Below are positions 8,763 to 17,354 of a stretch of 64,000 nt of DNA, piece after piece. Below the pieces are notes generated by a model that was given only the letters and a program-made list of their open reading frames with translations, was not told where the DNA came from and made no database searches. Numbering within the stretch: the first letter of the stretch is position 1; each line of letters opens with the position of its first letter. The DNA lies in contig NZ_JADKYX010000024.1 of assembly GCF_016093545.1 (NCBI RefSeq), positions 1-64,000 on the forward strand, given 5' to 3'. Source of the DNA: Massilia rhizosphaerae. Lineage in GTDB: Bacteria; Pseudomonadota; Gammaproteobacteria; Burkholderiales; Burkholderiaceae_D. Made by a program: the position numbers and the translations under genes.

Positions 8763-10439
8763 ATGCGCAGTGCAAAATACCTGAAATTCGTCGCCTTCGC
8801 CGTCTTCGCCGTCATGGTGCTGGTGGCGGCGGTGCCGTTCTGGCTGAACCGGTCCGTCAACGTCCTGCTGGCGCAGGCGCGCGCCGAGCTGCTCGCGCAG
8901 CAGCGTCTCGATGCCATCCTGGCCAGCGTGCGCGATGCCGAGACGGCGCAGCGCGGCTTCGTCATCACCGGCAACGACACCTTCCTCGAACCGTATGAAC
9001 GGACCCGGCGCATGTTGCCCTCGGCCCTGCACGACGCCAAGGAGAAGGCGCGCACGGATGCCGAACGGACCACCGTGTGGCGCATCTCGCGCCTGGTGGA
9101 TCTCAAGCTGGCCGAGCTCGAAGAGACCATCCTGCTGCGCCGCCGTGCCGGCTTCGAGGCGACCGAGCGCGTGGTCAGCTCGCTGCGCGGCAAGCAATAC
9201 ATGGACGAATTGCGCCAGCTCGTCGCGGCCGAAGACGCGCGCGGCAAGGCGCGGCGCGACGCGTTGCGGGCGGACCTGCTGGCGCGCTCCGGGCGCTCGT
9301 TCACCGTGAGCGTCGCGGCCACCGCCTGCAATATCCTCGCGCTGGGCGTGCTGCTGCTGGTCGTGATGCGCATGCTGCGCGAGCGGCGCGCCATCGCCGC
9401 GCAACTGGAGACGCAGGCCGGCCAGCTCGCGGAGGCGGTCGCCCTGACGTCGCGCCGCAACCGCGAACTGAAACTGGTCGCGGAATTGCTGCGTGCCGTG
9501 GAAGCCGTGCCGGCGGTCGTCGACGCCGGCCCCGTGATCGCGCGCTTCATGCCGAAACTGCTGCCCGGCGTGGCCGGCACGCTGTTCCTGCTGCGCGACG
9601 ACGACGACAACATGCTGGACCGCCAGGCGCAATGGGGCCGGCCGTCCGACCAGCCCTGGGCCATCGACATCGATGCCTGCTGGGGGCTGCGCCACGGGGC
9701 GCGCTACAAGACGGCCGGCTACGGCGACCCGGCGTGCGCCCATTACCGCGAACCGTCGGACGACGCGGCGGCGCGCCTGTGCATCCCGCTCGTCACGCAC
9801 GATGAACTGGTCGGCATGGTGCATCTGGAAGGATTGACGGCGGGCTCGATGCAGGAAGAGCAGGAGCGCCTGGCGGTGACGGTCGCGGAGCAGCTCGCAC
9901 TCGCGCTGGGGAATGCGCGCCTGCGCGAGTCGCTGCGCCGGCAATCGGTGCTCGATCCGCTCACCGGCCTGTTCAACCGGCGCCATTTCGACGCCGCCCT
10001 GAAGCGCGAGCTGGCGCGGGCGCGGCGCAAGAACGTGCCCGTGAGCCTGGTGCTCGTCGACATCGACCATTTCAAGGACGTCAACGACGGCTTCGGCCAT
10101 GCCGTCGGCGACGCCGTGCTGCGCACGATCGCCCAGCAACTGCGTCTGGGCATCCGCGAAGGGGACATCGCCTGCCGCTACGGCGGCGAGGAGATGGTCT
10201 TGCTGCTGCCGGAATGCACGGCCGCGGATGCGGGCGCGCGCGCGGAGGCGATCCGCGTCGCCCTGGCCGCCATCACGCCGAACGCGGAAGGAGAAGGGCC
10301 GGAACGGATCACGGCGTCGTTCGGCGTGGCGGCGTATCCGGTCCACGCCCAGGATGCCGAAGCGCTGTTCTGGGCGGCCGACAAGGCGTTGTATCGCGCC
10401 AAGCAGCATGGACGGAACCGGGTGGTGACAGGAGTCTGA
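8763..10439 (+). CDS. Membrane diguanylate cyclase with CHASE3-like and GAF domains
   Basis: Protein of 558 residues. An N-terminal membrane segment (FVAFAVFAVMVLVAAVPFWL) precedes a helical periplasmic domain containing VRDAETAQRGFVITGNDTFL, the CHASE3 signature. A second membrane segment (ACNILALGVLLLVVMRML) lies near residue 190. A GAF-like domain occupies about 235-380. The GGDEF domain begins at DPLTGLFNRRHFDAALKREL, with the active-site motif RYGGEEM near residue 474. An RxxD (REGD) five residues upstream is an intact inhibitory I-site. It should synthesise cyclic di-GMP and be product-inhibited. It is followed by a HD-GYP gene. Confidence 0.9.
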   Translation: MRSAKYLKFVAFAVFAVMVLVAAVPFWLNRSVNVLLAQARAELLAQQRLDAILASVRDAETAQRGFVITGNDTFLEPYERTRRMLPSALHDAKEKARTDAERTTVWRISRLVDLKLAELEETILLRRRAGFEATERVVSSLRGKQYMDELRQLVAAEDARGKARRDALRADLLARSGRSFTVSVAATACNILALGVLLLVVMRMLRERRAIAAQLETQAGQLAEAVALTSRRNRELKLVAELLRAVEAVPAVVDAGPVIARFMPKLLPGVAGTLFLLRDDDDNMLDRQAQWGRPSDQPWAIDIDACWGLRHGARYKTAGYGDPACAHYREPSDDAAARLCIPLVTHDELVGMVHLEGLTAGSMQEEQERLAVTVAEQLALALGNARLRESLRRQSVLDPLTGLFNRRHFDAALKRELARARRKNVPVSLVLVDIDHFKDVNDGFGHAVGDAVLRTIAQQLRLGIREGDIACRYGGEEMVLLLPECTAADAGARAEAIRVALAAITPNAEGEGPERITASFGVAAYPVHAQDAEALFWAADKALYRAKQHGRNRVVTGV

Positions 10440-10573
10440 GTGCGGCGGCACCCGCCGGGGAAATGTGTCGTAAGTTCCACATAGAAACAAATGTTTCTTG
10501 ACCGAAATAGAGGGAGTTGATACTTTCGGTTCTGAAGGATTCTTTCACCAGTGCCCACCTTCCGAGGCGCATC

Positions 10574-11857
10574 ATGGCCGACACGCTCACCATCCCAATC
10601 GACCAGGTCCAGATCGGCCTGTATATTTACCTGGACCTGAAATGGTTCCAGCACCCGTTCGCGTTCAGCCATTTCAAGGTCAAGACCGAGGACCAGCTCC
10701 GCATCCTGCGTGGACTGGGCCTGGACTCGGTCCGCGTGGATCCCGCGCTCAGCGACATCCCGGTGCCCACGGCGGCGCCGGACCAGCCGGCGCCCGCCGC
10801 GCCGGCCACGGTGTCGCCGGAGTCGCGCGCCGAGTCGCCCGTCATGGCGGCGAAACGCGAGATGATGGCGCGCATCCGCGAGCAGCGCGAGAACGCGGCG
10901 CGCATCGAGCAGGCGTTCGTGAACACGGCGCGCGCCATCCGCGAGATCGACCGCAACCTGTTTTCCCAGCCGGCCGAGACGATCCGCGTGGCCGGCAAAC
11001 TGATCGGCCAGATCACGGATTCGATCCTGTCCGCGCCCGAGCTGGCGATCAACCTGATGGGCGACAAGCTGGGCGGCGAGGAAGTCTACGTGCACTCCCT
11101 CAACGTCACGATGCTGTCGATGATGATCGCGCGCGACATCAAGCTGCCGCACGAGGTGGCCAGCGTGCTCGGCATGGGTGCGTTGATGCACGACGTCGGC
11201 ACGAGGAACATCCCGGACCGGATCCTGAACAAGCTCGACGCGTACAACCACGCCGAGCAGGCGCTCGTCGAAACACATTGCCAGGGCGGTTTCGAGATCG
11301 GCCAGAAGCTGGGCCTGGCGGCGCCGGCGCTGGCCATCATCCGCGACCACCACGAGATGTTCGACGGCAGCGGCTATCCGCGCCACCTGCAAGGCGAGGC
11401 GACCAGCATCCTCGCCCGCATTGTCTCGATCGCCAACCATTACGACGAATTGTGCAATCCGCGCAACCCGGCCGAGTCGCTCACGCCGCACGAGGCGCTG
11501 TCGCTGATGTTCGCCAAGATGCGCAGCCGCTTCGACCCCAAGCTGCTGCAGGTGTTCATCCGCTGCCTGGGCGTGTACCCGCCCGGCACGATCGTCCAGC
11601 TGGCCAACAGCGTCGTCGGCATGGTCGTCAACGTCAACACCGCCAAGCCGACCCGGCCCCAGGTCATGATCTACGAGGCCAGCGTGCCGCGCGAGGAAGC
11701 GATCGTGGTCAACCTCGAGCAGCAGCCGGACCTGAACATCGTGAAGTCGATCCGCCCGTCCCAGGTGCCAAAGGACATCTACAACTACCTCAGCCCGCGC
11801 AAACGCGTCAGCTACTACTTCGACGCGAGCGATCCGGGGCGGAGGAACCAGCCATGA
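10574..11857 (+). CDS. DUF3391/HD-GYP domain protein, c-di-GMP phosphodiesterase family
   Basis: Protein of 427 residues beginning MADTLTIPIDQVQIGLYIYL, a typical DUF3391 N-terminus. The HD-GYP domain follows with HD at residues 206-207 (MHDVGTRNIPDRILNK) and the GYP motif in HHEMFDGSGYPRHLQG (H259-H260). Two departures from the consensus are visible. The lysine of HDxGK is a threonine, and the late metal-ligand aspartate region reads SIANHYDEL instead of xxDxYDA. Activity may be altered. The ATG at 10574 has a GAGGCG sequence upstream. Its stop overlaps the kinase start by ATGA, so the two are coupled. Confidence 0.85.
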   Translation: MADTLTIPIDQVQIGLYIYLDLKWFQHPFAFSHFKVKTEDQLRILRGLGLDSVRVDPALSDIPVPTAAPDQPAPAAPATVSPESRAESPVMAAKREMMARIREQRENAARIEQAFVNTARAIREIDRNLFSQPAETIRVAGKLIGQITDSILSAPELAINLMGDKLGGEEVYVHSLNVTMLSMMIARDIKLPHEVASVLGMGALMHDVGTRNIPDRILNKLDAYNHAEQALVETHCQGGFEIGQKLGLAAPALAIIRDHHEMFDGSGYPRHLQGEATSILARIVSIANHYDELCNPRNPAESLTPHEALSLMFAKMRSRFDPKLLQVFIRCLGVYPPGTIVQLANSVVGMVVNVNTAKPTRPQVMIYEASVPREEAIVVNLEQQPDLNIVKSIRPSQVPKDIYNYLSPRKRVSYYFDASDPGRRNQP

Positions 11858-13530
11858 GCCTGCACCAACTGATGGTCGACCACAGTCCCTACATGGTGAT
11901 GCTGGTCGACCCGGCCGACTTGCGCATTCTCGTCGCCAACCGCACGGTCGAACAGGTGCTCGGTTATCCGGCCGCCCAGTTGAGCGGGATGGTCATCACC
12001 GACATCGAAAGCTCGCTGCAGGACGTGTTTTATTGGGAGGACGTACGCGGCGGCCAGTACCTCGACGTCGAGGCGCAGGAGGGCGAATACCTGTGCGCCG
12101 ACGCGTCGCTGCTGACGGTGATGAAATCGGTGCGCGTGATCCACGACGGCGAGCGATCGCTGCTGCTGGTGCGCGCGCGCGACTGCCGCCACGAGCGCCA
12201 GGTCGAGGCCCTGCTCGAGCAGACCCTGGCCCAGCTGCGCACGACCTTGGAATCGACGGCGGACGGCATCCTGGTGATCGACTGGCACGGCAAGATCACG
12301 AGCATGAACCGGTTGTTTTCGGCGATGTGGGACATCCCCGCCGCGCTGCTGCAGGCCGGCGACGACGACGGCATCATCGAATTCATCGCGGGCCAGGCCG
12401 AGCAGGGAGAGCTGATCCGCAGCCAGCTGCGCCAGGTGGCCGATACGACCGAGACGCAGGACCTGTTCCGGCTCAAGAGCGGCCGCTTCTTCGAATGCCG
12501 TTCGCGACCTCAGTTCCTGGGCGAGCGCGTGATCGGGCGGGTGTTCGGCTACACCGACGTCACCGAGCGCCACCGGGCCGAGGAAGCGCTGCGCGAGTCG
12601 CGCGACCAGCTCGAATCGAAGGTGCGCGAACGCACGCGCGACTTGCAGGAGGCGAATGCGACGCTGGAAAAGGAACAGGCGCGCCAGGCGGAGTTGATCA
12701 AGAAACTGGGCGAGGCCCAGAGCCAGTTGCTGCAATCGGAGAAGATGGCCTCGATCGGCGTGCTGGCGGCCGGCGTCGCGCACGAGATCAACAATCCGAT
12801 CGGCTTCGTCAATTCGAACCTGGGCAGCCTGCAGCGGTATGCCCACTCCATGCTCCGGCTGCTCGACAGCTACGAGGCGCTGGAAGGCTCGCTCAGTCCG
12901 GACGACCGCGCCGCGATCGCGCGGCTGAAGAAGGAAGTCGACGCCGACTACCTGCGCGAGGACCTGGAACCGCTGCTGCGCGAATCGCTCGACGGCATCG
13001 ACCGCGTGCGCCGCATCGTGCAGGACATGAAGGATTTTTCGCATGTCGACGGCGGCGACCTGCAGTACGCCGACCTCGAGGCGGGCCTGAACAGCACGCT
13101 GAACGTGGTCTGGAACGAGATCAAGTACAAGGCCGAAGTGACCAAGGAGTACGCGCAGATCCCGCAGATCGAGTGCTACCCGTCGCAGCTGAACCAGGTG
13201 TTCATGAACCTGCTGGTCAATTCCGCCCACGCGATCGAGAAGCACGGCCGCATCATCCTGCGCACGGGCCACGACGACAAACAGGTCTGGATCGAAGTCG
13301 AGGACACCGGCACCGGCATCCCCAAGGACAAGCTGGGGCGCATCTTCGAACCCTTCTTCACGACCAAACCGGTGGGTAAAGGCACCGGCCTCGGCCTGTC
13401 GCTGTCGTACGGGATCGTGCAGAAGCACGGCGGGCGCATCGACGTGCACAGCGAAGTGGGCAAAGGCACGCGGTTCCGCGTCGTCCTGCCGCGCTGCCGG
13501 CCGGCGCCCGGCGCCGACGTGGCCATCTGA
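11854..13530 (+). CDS. PAS-domain sensor histidine kinase
   Basis: Protein of 558 residues with no membrane segments. The first PAS domain is at about 1-115 (MVDHSPYMVMLVDPADLRIL), and the second at about 130-240 (LESTADGILVIDWHGKITSM). A coiled coil follows (ESKVRERTRDLQEANATLEK). The phosphoacceptor is His310 in LAAGVAHEINNPIGFVNSNL. The N box (NQVFMNLLVNSAHAI), G1 (EDTGTGIP), F box and G2 (GKGTGLGLS) of the HATPase domain are all present. It has no receiver domain and no adjacent response regulator. It overlaps the HD-GYP gene by 4 bases, suggesting a joint signalling unit. Confidence 0.9.
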   Translation: MSLHQLMVDHSPYMVMLVDPADLRILVANRTVEQVLGYPAAQLSGMVITDIESSLQDVFYWEDVRGGQYLDVEAQEGEYLCADASLLTVMKSVRVIHDGERSLLLVRARDCRHERQVEALLEQTLAQLRTTLESTADGILVIDWHGKITSMNRLFSAMWDIPAALLQAGDDDGIIEFIAGQAEQGELIRSQLRQVADTTETQDLFRLKSGRFFECRSRPQFLGERVIGRVFGYTDVTERHRAEEALRESRDQLESKVRERTRDLQEANATLEKEQARQAELIKKLGEAQSQLLQSEKMASIGVLAAGVAHEINNPIGFVNSNLGSLQRYAHSMLRLLDSYEALEGSLSPDDRAAIARLKKEVDADYLREDLEPLLRESLDGIDRVRRIVQDMKDFSHVDGGDLQYADLEAGLNSTLNVVWNEIKYKAEVTKEYAQIPQIECYPSQLNQVFMNLLVNSAHAIEKHGRIILRTGHDDKQVWIEVEDTGTGIPKDKLGRIFEPFFTTKPVGKGTGLGLSLSYGIVQKHGGRIDVHSEVGKGTRFRVVLPRCRPAPGADVAI

Positions 13531-13835
13531 ACGGTCCGGAACTTCCTGAGGCTGCTCAGGTCAAAAAATCGGCGGTGGCGGACTGAAGCCCGAATCGCCG
13601 CATCCCGCGTCACAAAGCCATCGATCGTCGTGATAATTCGAGAGATTTGCTTTGATCGATCCTGCTCGATTCCTTGACGAGCGGCCGATTCTCGCTGTAT
13701 GTACGAAATTTAATTTAGGAAATTTCGATTCGCACAATATATTCGTTCGTTTGACAGTGAGAAATGATTTTATTAAGGTCCACAGGTCGTTTGTAACGAC
13801 TTTTCATTTTAGCAATGTCCAACAAGGGAGGAATC
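13531..13835. other. AT-rich intergenic region, about 300 bases
   Basis: The segment is clearly AT-richer than its flanks from about 13640. It holds a short CCTGAG/CTCAGG hairpin (13545-13560) right after the kinase gene, but with no T tract. A TTGACA at 13751-13756 is followed by TATTAA at 13771-13776 with an unusually short 14-base spacer, so it is only a weak promoter candidate for the small ORF downstream. No gene is apparent. Confidence 0.4.
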
Positions 13836-14030
13836 ATGAGCGAACGCAGACACGAGCAGAAGGTCAAGGACGTTGGCGTCGATAACGATTACCTGTGCAT
13901 CGAGCTATTAAGCGGTCTTCGCCTGATGGGCCCGCTACGCACCAACCCGGTTTACCGCGACCCCGTCATCCCGCCCGAAGCGCGTCCTCTGCCGACCGGC
14001 GAATTCAGGCGTGCAGCCGTTGCCCCCTGA
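13836..14030 (+). CDS. Small hypothetical protein (64 aa)
   Basis: A 64-residue ORF starting MSERRHEQKVKDVGVDNDYL and ending with RRAAVAP. A strong Shine-Dalgarno sequence (GGGAGGA) sits 6 bases before the ATG, which supports translation. The N-terminal half has a beta-strand-like pattern (DYLCIELLSGLRLMGPL), and the second half is Pro/Arg-rich. It is not assigned to a family. It lies alone between the signalling block and the endonuclease gene, with a hairpin downstream. Confidence 0.6.
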   Translation: MSERRHEQKVKDVGVDNDYLCIELLSGLRLMGPLRTNPVYRDPVIPPEARPLPTGEFRRAAVAP

Positions 14031-14041
14031 GCTTTCCTCAA

Positions 14042-14072
14042 CGCCTTTTCCGGCCAAAAGCCGGAGAAGGCG
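14042..14072. other. Strong hairpin downstream of the small ORF
   Basis: The 13-base arms CGCCTTTTCCGGC and GCCGGAGAAGGCG pair with one G-U and a 5-base loop (CAAAA). No T tract follows on either strand, so it is not a standard intrinsic terminator. It may stabilise the transcript 3' end or act in a Rho-dependent way. Confidence 0.4.
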
Positions 14073-14134
14073 CCCGCGCACGATTGCGCTCCTCGCCCGC
14101 GAAAAGCATGGACTGATGGGGTTACAATGTTCCC

Positions 14135-14962
14135 ATGAAAATCCGTGTTGCGACCTACAACATCCACAAGGGCGTCTCTTCCTTTCGTAGTACGCCGCGC
14201 GTGTTGGCGCTGAAAAAAGCCATCGGCGCGTTCGATGCGGACGTCGTGTTCCTGCAGGAAGTGCAGGGGCGGCACGACCGCTACCAGGTCCGCTACGGCG
14301 AAAAGGTGCGCAGCCCCCATCACCACTGGCCGGAAAAGGCCCAGCACGAATTCTTTGCCGGCGAAAACCTGCATGCCGCATATGGCATGAACGCCGTATA
14401 CGACCACGGCCATCACGGCAATGCGCTCCTGTCCGGTTTTGCGATCTCGAATACCCGCAACCACGACATTTCCGACCACGCCTACGAACAGCGCGGCATC
14501 CTGCATTGCGTGCTGGAGACGCCGTCCTGCAACGTCCACTGCTACGTCGTCCACCTGGGCTTGTTCGAAGGCAGCCGCCGGCGTCAGACGGAGGCGCTGA
14601 TCAATTGCGTGGAGGAATCCGCACCGCATGGCGAACCCGTCATCATCGCGGGCGACTTCAACGATTGGCGCAATACCCTGAGCGAATGCCTGCGCCTCAA
14701 GCTGGGCGTCGTTGAGGTATTCGATGAACTGGAGCGGCCGGCGCGGTTCGGCGCGCGAATCAGTGATATCGTCCGGAATGCGGCCGGGCGCGAAAAGCGC
14801 CTGGTGCCGGCGCGGACGTTTCCTGCCGCGCTGCCCTGGTTCCGGCTCGACCGGATCTATGTGCGCGGCTTCCAGGTCGAGCATGCCGAAGTGCTGCACG
14901 GCCCCCAATGGGCGCGCCTGTCTGACCACGCACCGATCGTGGCCAACCTGCAGCTGTCATAG
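14135..14962 (+). CDS. Endonuclease/exonuclease/phosphatase family protein
   Basis: Protein of 275 residues. The family motifs are in order: MKIRVATYNIHKG at the start, FLQEVQGRHD near residue 45 with the metal-binding Glu, VIIAGDFNDWRNT near residue 170, and the C-terminal LSDHAPIVANL with the catalytic Asp-His pair. The substrate is unknown; homologues next to ClsB suggest a role near phospholipids. The gene ends 2 bases before clsB, so the two are cotranscribed. Confidence 0.85.
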   Translation: MKIRVATYNIHKGVSSFRSTPRVLALKKAIGAFDADVVFLQEVQGRHDRYQVRYGEKVRSPHHHWPEKAQHEFFAGENLHAAYGMNAVYDHGHHGNALLSGFAISNTRNHDISDHAYEQRGILHCVLETPSCNVHCYVVHLGLFEGSRRRQTEALINCVEESAPHGEPVIIAGDFNDWRNTLSECLRLKLGVVEVFDELERPARFGARISDIVRNAAGREKRLVPARTFPAALPWFRLDRIYVRGFQVEHAEVLHGPQWARLSDHAPIVANLQLS

Positions 14963-14964
14963 CG

Positions 14965-16125
14965 ATGCGCACCGTTACTTATGTAGCCAACAACGACGTC
15001 ACCCTCCTCGAAAGCGGCAGCACTTATTTCCCGACCCTGCTGGCCGCGATCGATGCGGCCCAGCACGAGATCCTGTACGAAACCTATATCTATGCCGACG
15101 ACGACACGGCGCGCGTCGTCACGGATGCGCTGATCCGCGCCGCGAAGCGCGGCGTCAAGGTGCGCGTGCTGGCCGACTGGTTCGGCACCGGCAACCGTGT
15201 CGCGTGCAGGCTGAAGGAAGTGTTCGGCCCGGTATGCGTGCACTACCGCATGTTCAATCCGTGGTTCAAGCGGGGCGCCGCGCGCAGCCATCGCAAGATC
15301 GCGGTGATGGACCGCCAGGTCGCGTTCGTCGGCGGCATCAACACGAACGACGACAACCTGCACGACTACGAGCCGCACGCCCCGTTGCCGGCGCCCCGCT
15401 GGGATTTCGCCGTATGCGTGCGCGGGCCGCTCGTGGCGGAAATCCACCGCGAGGCGCAAGCGCAGTGGACGCGCGCTGGCCACCTGCCCCTCGTGCGGCG
15501 CATCAACCTGTTCCGCGAAATGCGCAAGCAGCCGGCCGCGCTGGGCGACCACCCGATGCGCGCCGCGTTCGTCGTGCGCGACAACCTGCGCAACCGCCGC
15601 ACGATCCAGCGCGCCTATCTGCAGGCGATCGGCCGCGCGCGCAAGCGCGTGCTGATGGCCACGCCGTATTTCGCGCCGGGCCGCAAATTCCGCGACGCGC
15701 TGTGCCGGGCGGCGCGGCGCGGCGTCGACGTCTGCCTGATGATCGGCGTGGGCGAATTCCGCATGCAGGACGCCGTCGCCTCGTCGTTCTACCCGCAGCT
15801 GCTGGCGGCCGGGGTCCGCATCGTCGAGTACCGCAAGACCCAGCTGCATGCCAAGGTTGCCGTCGTGGACGACAACTGGGCCACGGTCGGGTCCAGCAAT
15901 TGCGACGGGTTGTCGCTGTTCGTCAACCAGGAGGCGAACGTCGTCGTGCGCGACGCGCGCTTTGCCTCGGCGCTGGCCCGCCAGATCGAGCTGGGCGTCG
16001 CCGACGGCGTGCCGATCGGCTTCGAGGATTTGCGGGCGGTGAGTTGGGTGCGCCGCTGCGGCCACGAAATGGCCTATCTTCTCTATAAAATGACCATGCG
16101 GGTCGTCGCGATCGGCTACGCATGA
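14965..16125 (+). CDS. clsB: Cardiolipin synthase B
   Basis: Phospholipase-D-superfamily protein of 386 residues. Two HKD motifs are present: HRKIAVMDRQVAFVGGINTN (His near residue 109) and LHAKVAVVDDNWATVGSSNC (His near residue 295). ClsB transfers phosphatidyl groups to make cardiolipin at the inner membrane. There is no N-terminal membrane anchor, which is typical for ClsB as opposed to ClsA. It starts 2 bases after the preceding gene and its stop overlaps the hslR start (ATGA). Confidence 0.9.
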   Translation: MRTVTYVANNDVTLLESGSTYFPTLLAAIDAAQHEILYETYIYADDDTARVVTDALIRAAKRGVKVRVLADWFGTGNRVACRLKEVFGPVCVHYRMFNPWFKRGAARSHRKIAVMDRQVAFVGGINTNDDNLHDYEPHAPLPAPRWDFAVCVRGPLVAEIHREAQAQWTRAGHLPLVRRINLFREMRKQPAALGDHPMRAAFVVRDNLRNRRTIQRAYLQAIGRARKRVLMATPYFAPGRKFRDALCRAARRGVDVCLMIGVGEFRMQDAVASSFYPQLLAAGVRIVEYRKTQLHAKVAVVDDNWATVGSSNCDGLSLFVNQEANVVVRDARFASALARQIELGVADGVPIGFEDLRAVSWVRRCGHEMAYLLYKMTMRVVAIGYA

Positions 16126-16523
16126 CTGGATATGACAATATGACGGACAATGACAACGTAAGGATCGACAAATGGCTGTGGGCGGCGCGTTTCTTCAAGA
16201 CGCGCTCGCTGGCGGCGGATGCCGTGGACCGGGGACGCGTGCGGATCGGCGGCGAACCCGTCAAACCTGCCCGCTCGGTCAAAGTCGATGATAAGATTTT
16301 CATCGACAACGGTTCGAATCGCTGGGAAGTGGTCGTGCTGGGCCTGTCCGACAAGCGGGGCCCGGCCCCCGTCGCCCAGGCGCTGTACCGCGAGACGGAG
16401 GAGAGCATCGTGCGCCGCGAAAACGACCAAGAGGCACGACGCTTGTTCCCCGAACCGGGCAGCACGATCAAGGGCCGCCCGACCAAGCGCGACCGTCGCG
16501 CCCTGACCCGCGCCGGCGGCTGA
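16122..16523 (+). CDS. hslR: Hsp15-like S4-domain RNA-binding protein
   Basis: Protein of 133 residues with an S4 RNA-binding domain: VRIDKWLWAARFFKTRSLAA, followed by VDRGRVRIGGEPVKPARSVK. A basic C-terminal tail (KGRPTKRDRRALTRAGG) follows. Hsp15 binds free 50S subunits carrying nascent chains and helps recycle them after heat stress. The ATG overlaps the clsB stop by 4 bases. Some homologues begin near the second methionine (MTDNDNV). Confidence 0.85.
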   Translation: MTGYDNMTDNDNVRIDKWLWAARFFKTRSLAADAVDRGRVRIGGEPVKPARSVKVDDKIFIDNGSNRWEVVVLGLSDKRGPAPVAQALYRETEESIVRRENDQEARRLFPEPGSTIKGRPTKRDRRALTRAGG

Positions 16524-16578
16524 CCCGCCCGCCGCGTGTTGCGACCAAGGCACTAGAACGGTGCCTCTAAGTTCCCGT

Positions 16579-16606
16579 TTGACATTTCACGGCTGGTAGA
16601 TAATAG
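16579..16606 (+). promoter_or_regulatory. Candidate sigma-70 promoter for the TetR gene
   Basis: A perfect TTGACA at 16579-16584 is followed after 16 bases by TAATAG (16601-16606). It lies about 80 bases before the TetR start. A short near-palindrome (CGAGCGTTCG) follows the -10 box and could be an operator, though that is only an inference. Confidence 0.5.
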
Positions 16607-16683
16607 TACGAGCGTTCGGATTTTTTCGGTCAGATGAAATCCTCTCTTACGCGAGGCATATTATTAATACGACAGCTAAATCG

Positions 16684-17319
16684 ATGAGCATGCGCAAAGG
16701 CGAGATGACGCGGGCCGCCATCCTCGATGTTGCGCTCGAGCTCGCCAGCCGCGACGGTCTCGAAGGCCTGACGATCGGCCTGCTGGCCGACCGCATGAAC
16801 ATGAGCAAATCGGGCGTCTTCGCCCACTTCGGTTCGCGCGAAGACCTGCAGATCGACGTGCTCAAGCTGTACCACCGCCGCTTCGAGCAGGAAGTCTTCT
16901 TCCCCAGCCTCAAGGAAGCCCGCGGCCTGCCGCGCCTGGAGGCGATGTTCAACCGCTGGCTCCAGCGCGTGTCGGTCGAGATCGCATCCGGCTGCATCTA
17001 TATCAGCGGCGCCGTCGAGTACGACGACCGCCCGGGCCCGATCCGCGAAGAACTCGTCGCCATGGTCCGCACGTGGCAGGGCGCCCTGCTGCGCTGCGCG
17101 CAACAGGCGATCGAATGCGGCGACCTGAAGGCGGAGACGGATCCCGAGCAACTCGTCTACGAGATGTACGGCCTCGTGCTGGCAGTGCACCACGATGCGC
17201 GCTTCCTGCGCATCCCGGGCGCCGTCGACCGCGCGCACCGCGGCTTTGCGCGCCTGATCGAAGATTACCGCAATCCCAATAAGCAAAGCAGCCAGGCGGA
17301 TACCGTCCGCGCTCAGTAA
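16684..17319 (+). CDS. TetR/AcrR family transcriptional regulator
   Basis: Protein of 211 residues. The N-terminal TetR helix-turn-helix is clear: RAAILDVALELASRDGLEGL then LLADRMNMSKSGVFAHFGSR. The C-terminal ligand domain (about residues 75-200) is helical and variable. It lies 35 bases upstream of the acyl-CoA dehydrogenase gene on the same strand. The likely role is control of the fatty-acid operon in response to an acyl-CoA, which is an inference from position. Confidence 0.85.
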   Translation: MSMRKGEMTRAAILDVALELASRDGLEGLTIGLLADRMNMSKSGVFAHFGSREDLQIDVLKLYHRRFEQEVFFPSLKEARGLPRLEAMFNRWLQRVSVEIASGCIYISGAVEYDDRPGPIREELVAMVRTWQGALLRCAQQAIECGDLKAETDPEQLVYEMYGLVLAVHHDARFLRIPGAVDRAHRGFARLIEDYRNPNKQSSQADTVRAQ

Positions 17320-17354
17320 TCCATACCAAATATTTACCTGTCAGGAGAACAACC

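Noticed and set aside
10498..13530. A 1010-residue single protein combining the HD-GYP and kinase regions
   Set aside because: The part before 11854 is the HD-GYP gene read in another frame. The kinase start is at 11854.
13545..13560. Terminator after the histidine kinase gene
   Set aside because: CCTGAG/CTCAGG forms a short hairpin but no T tract follows.
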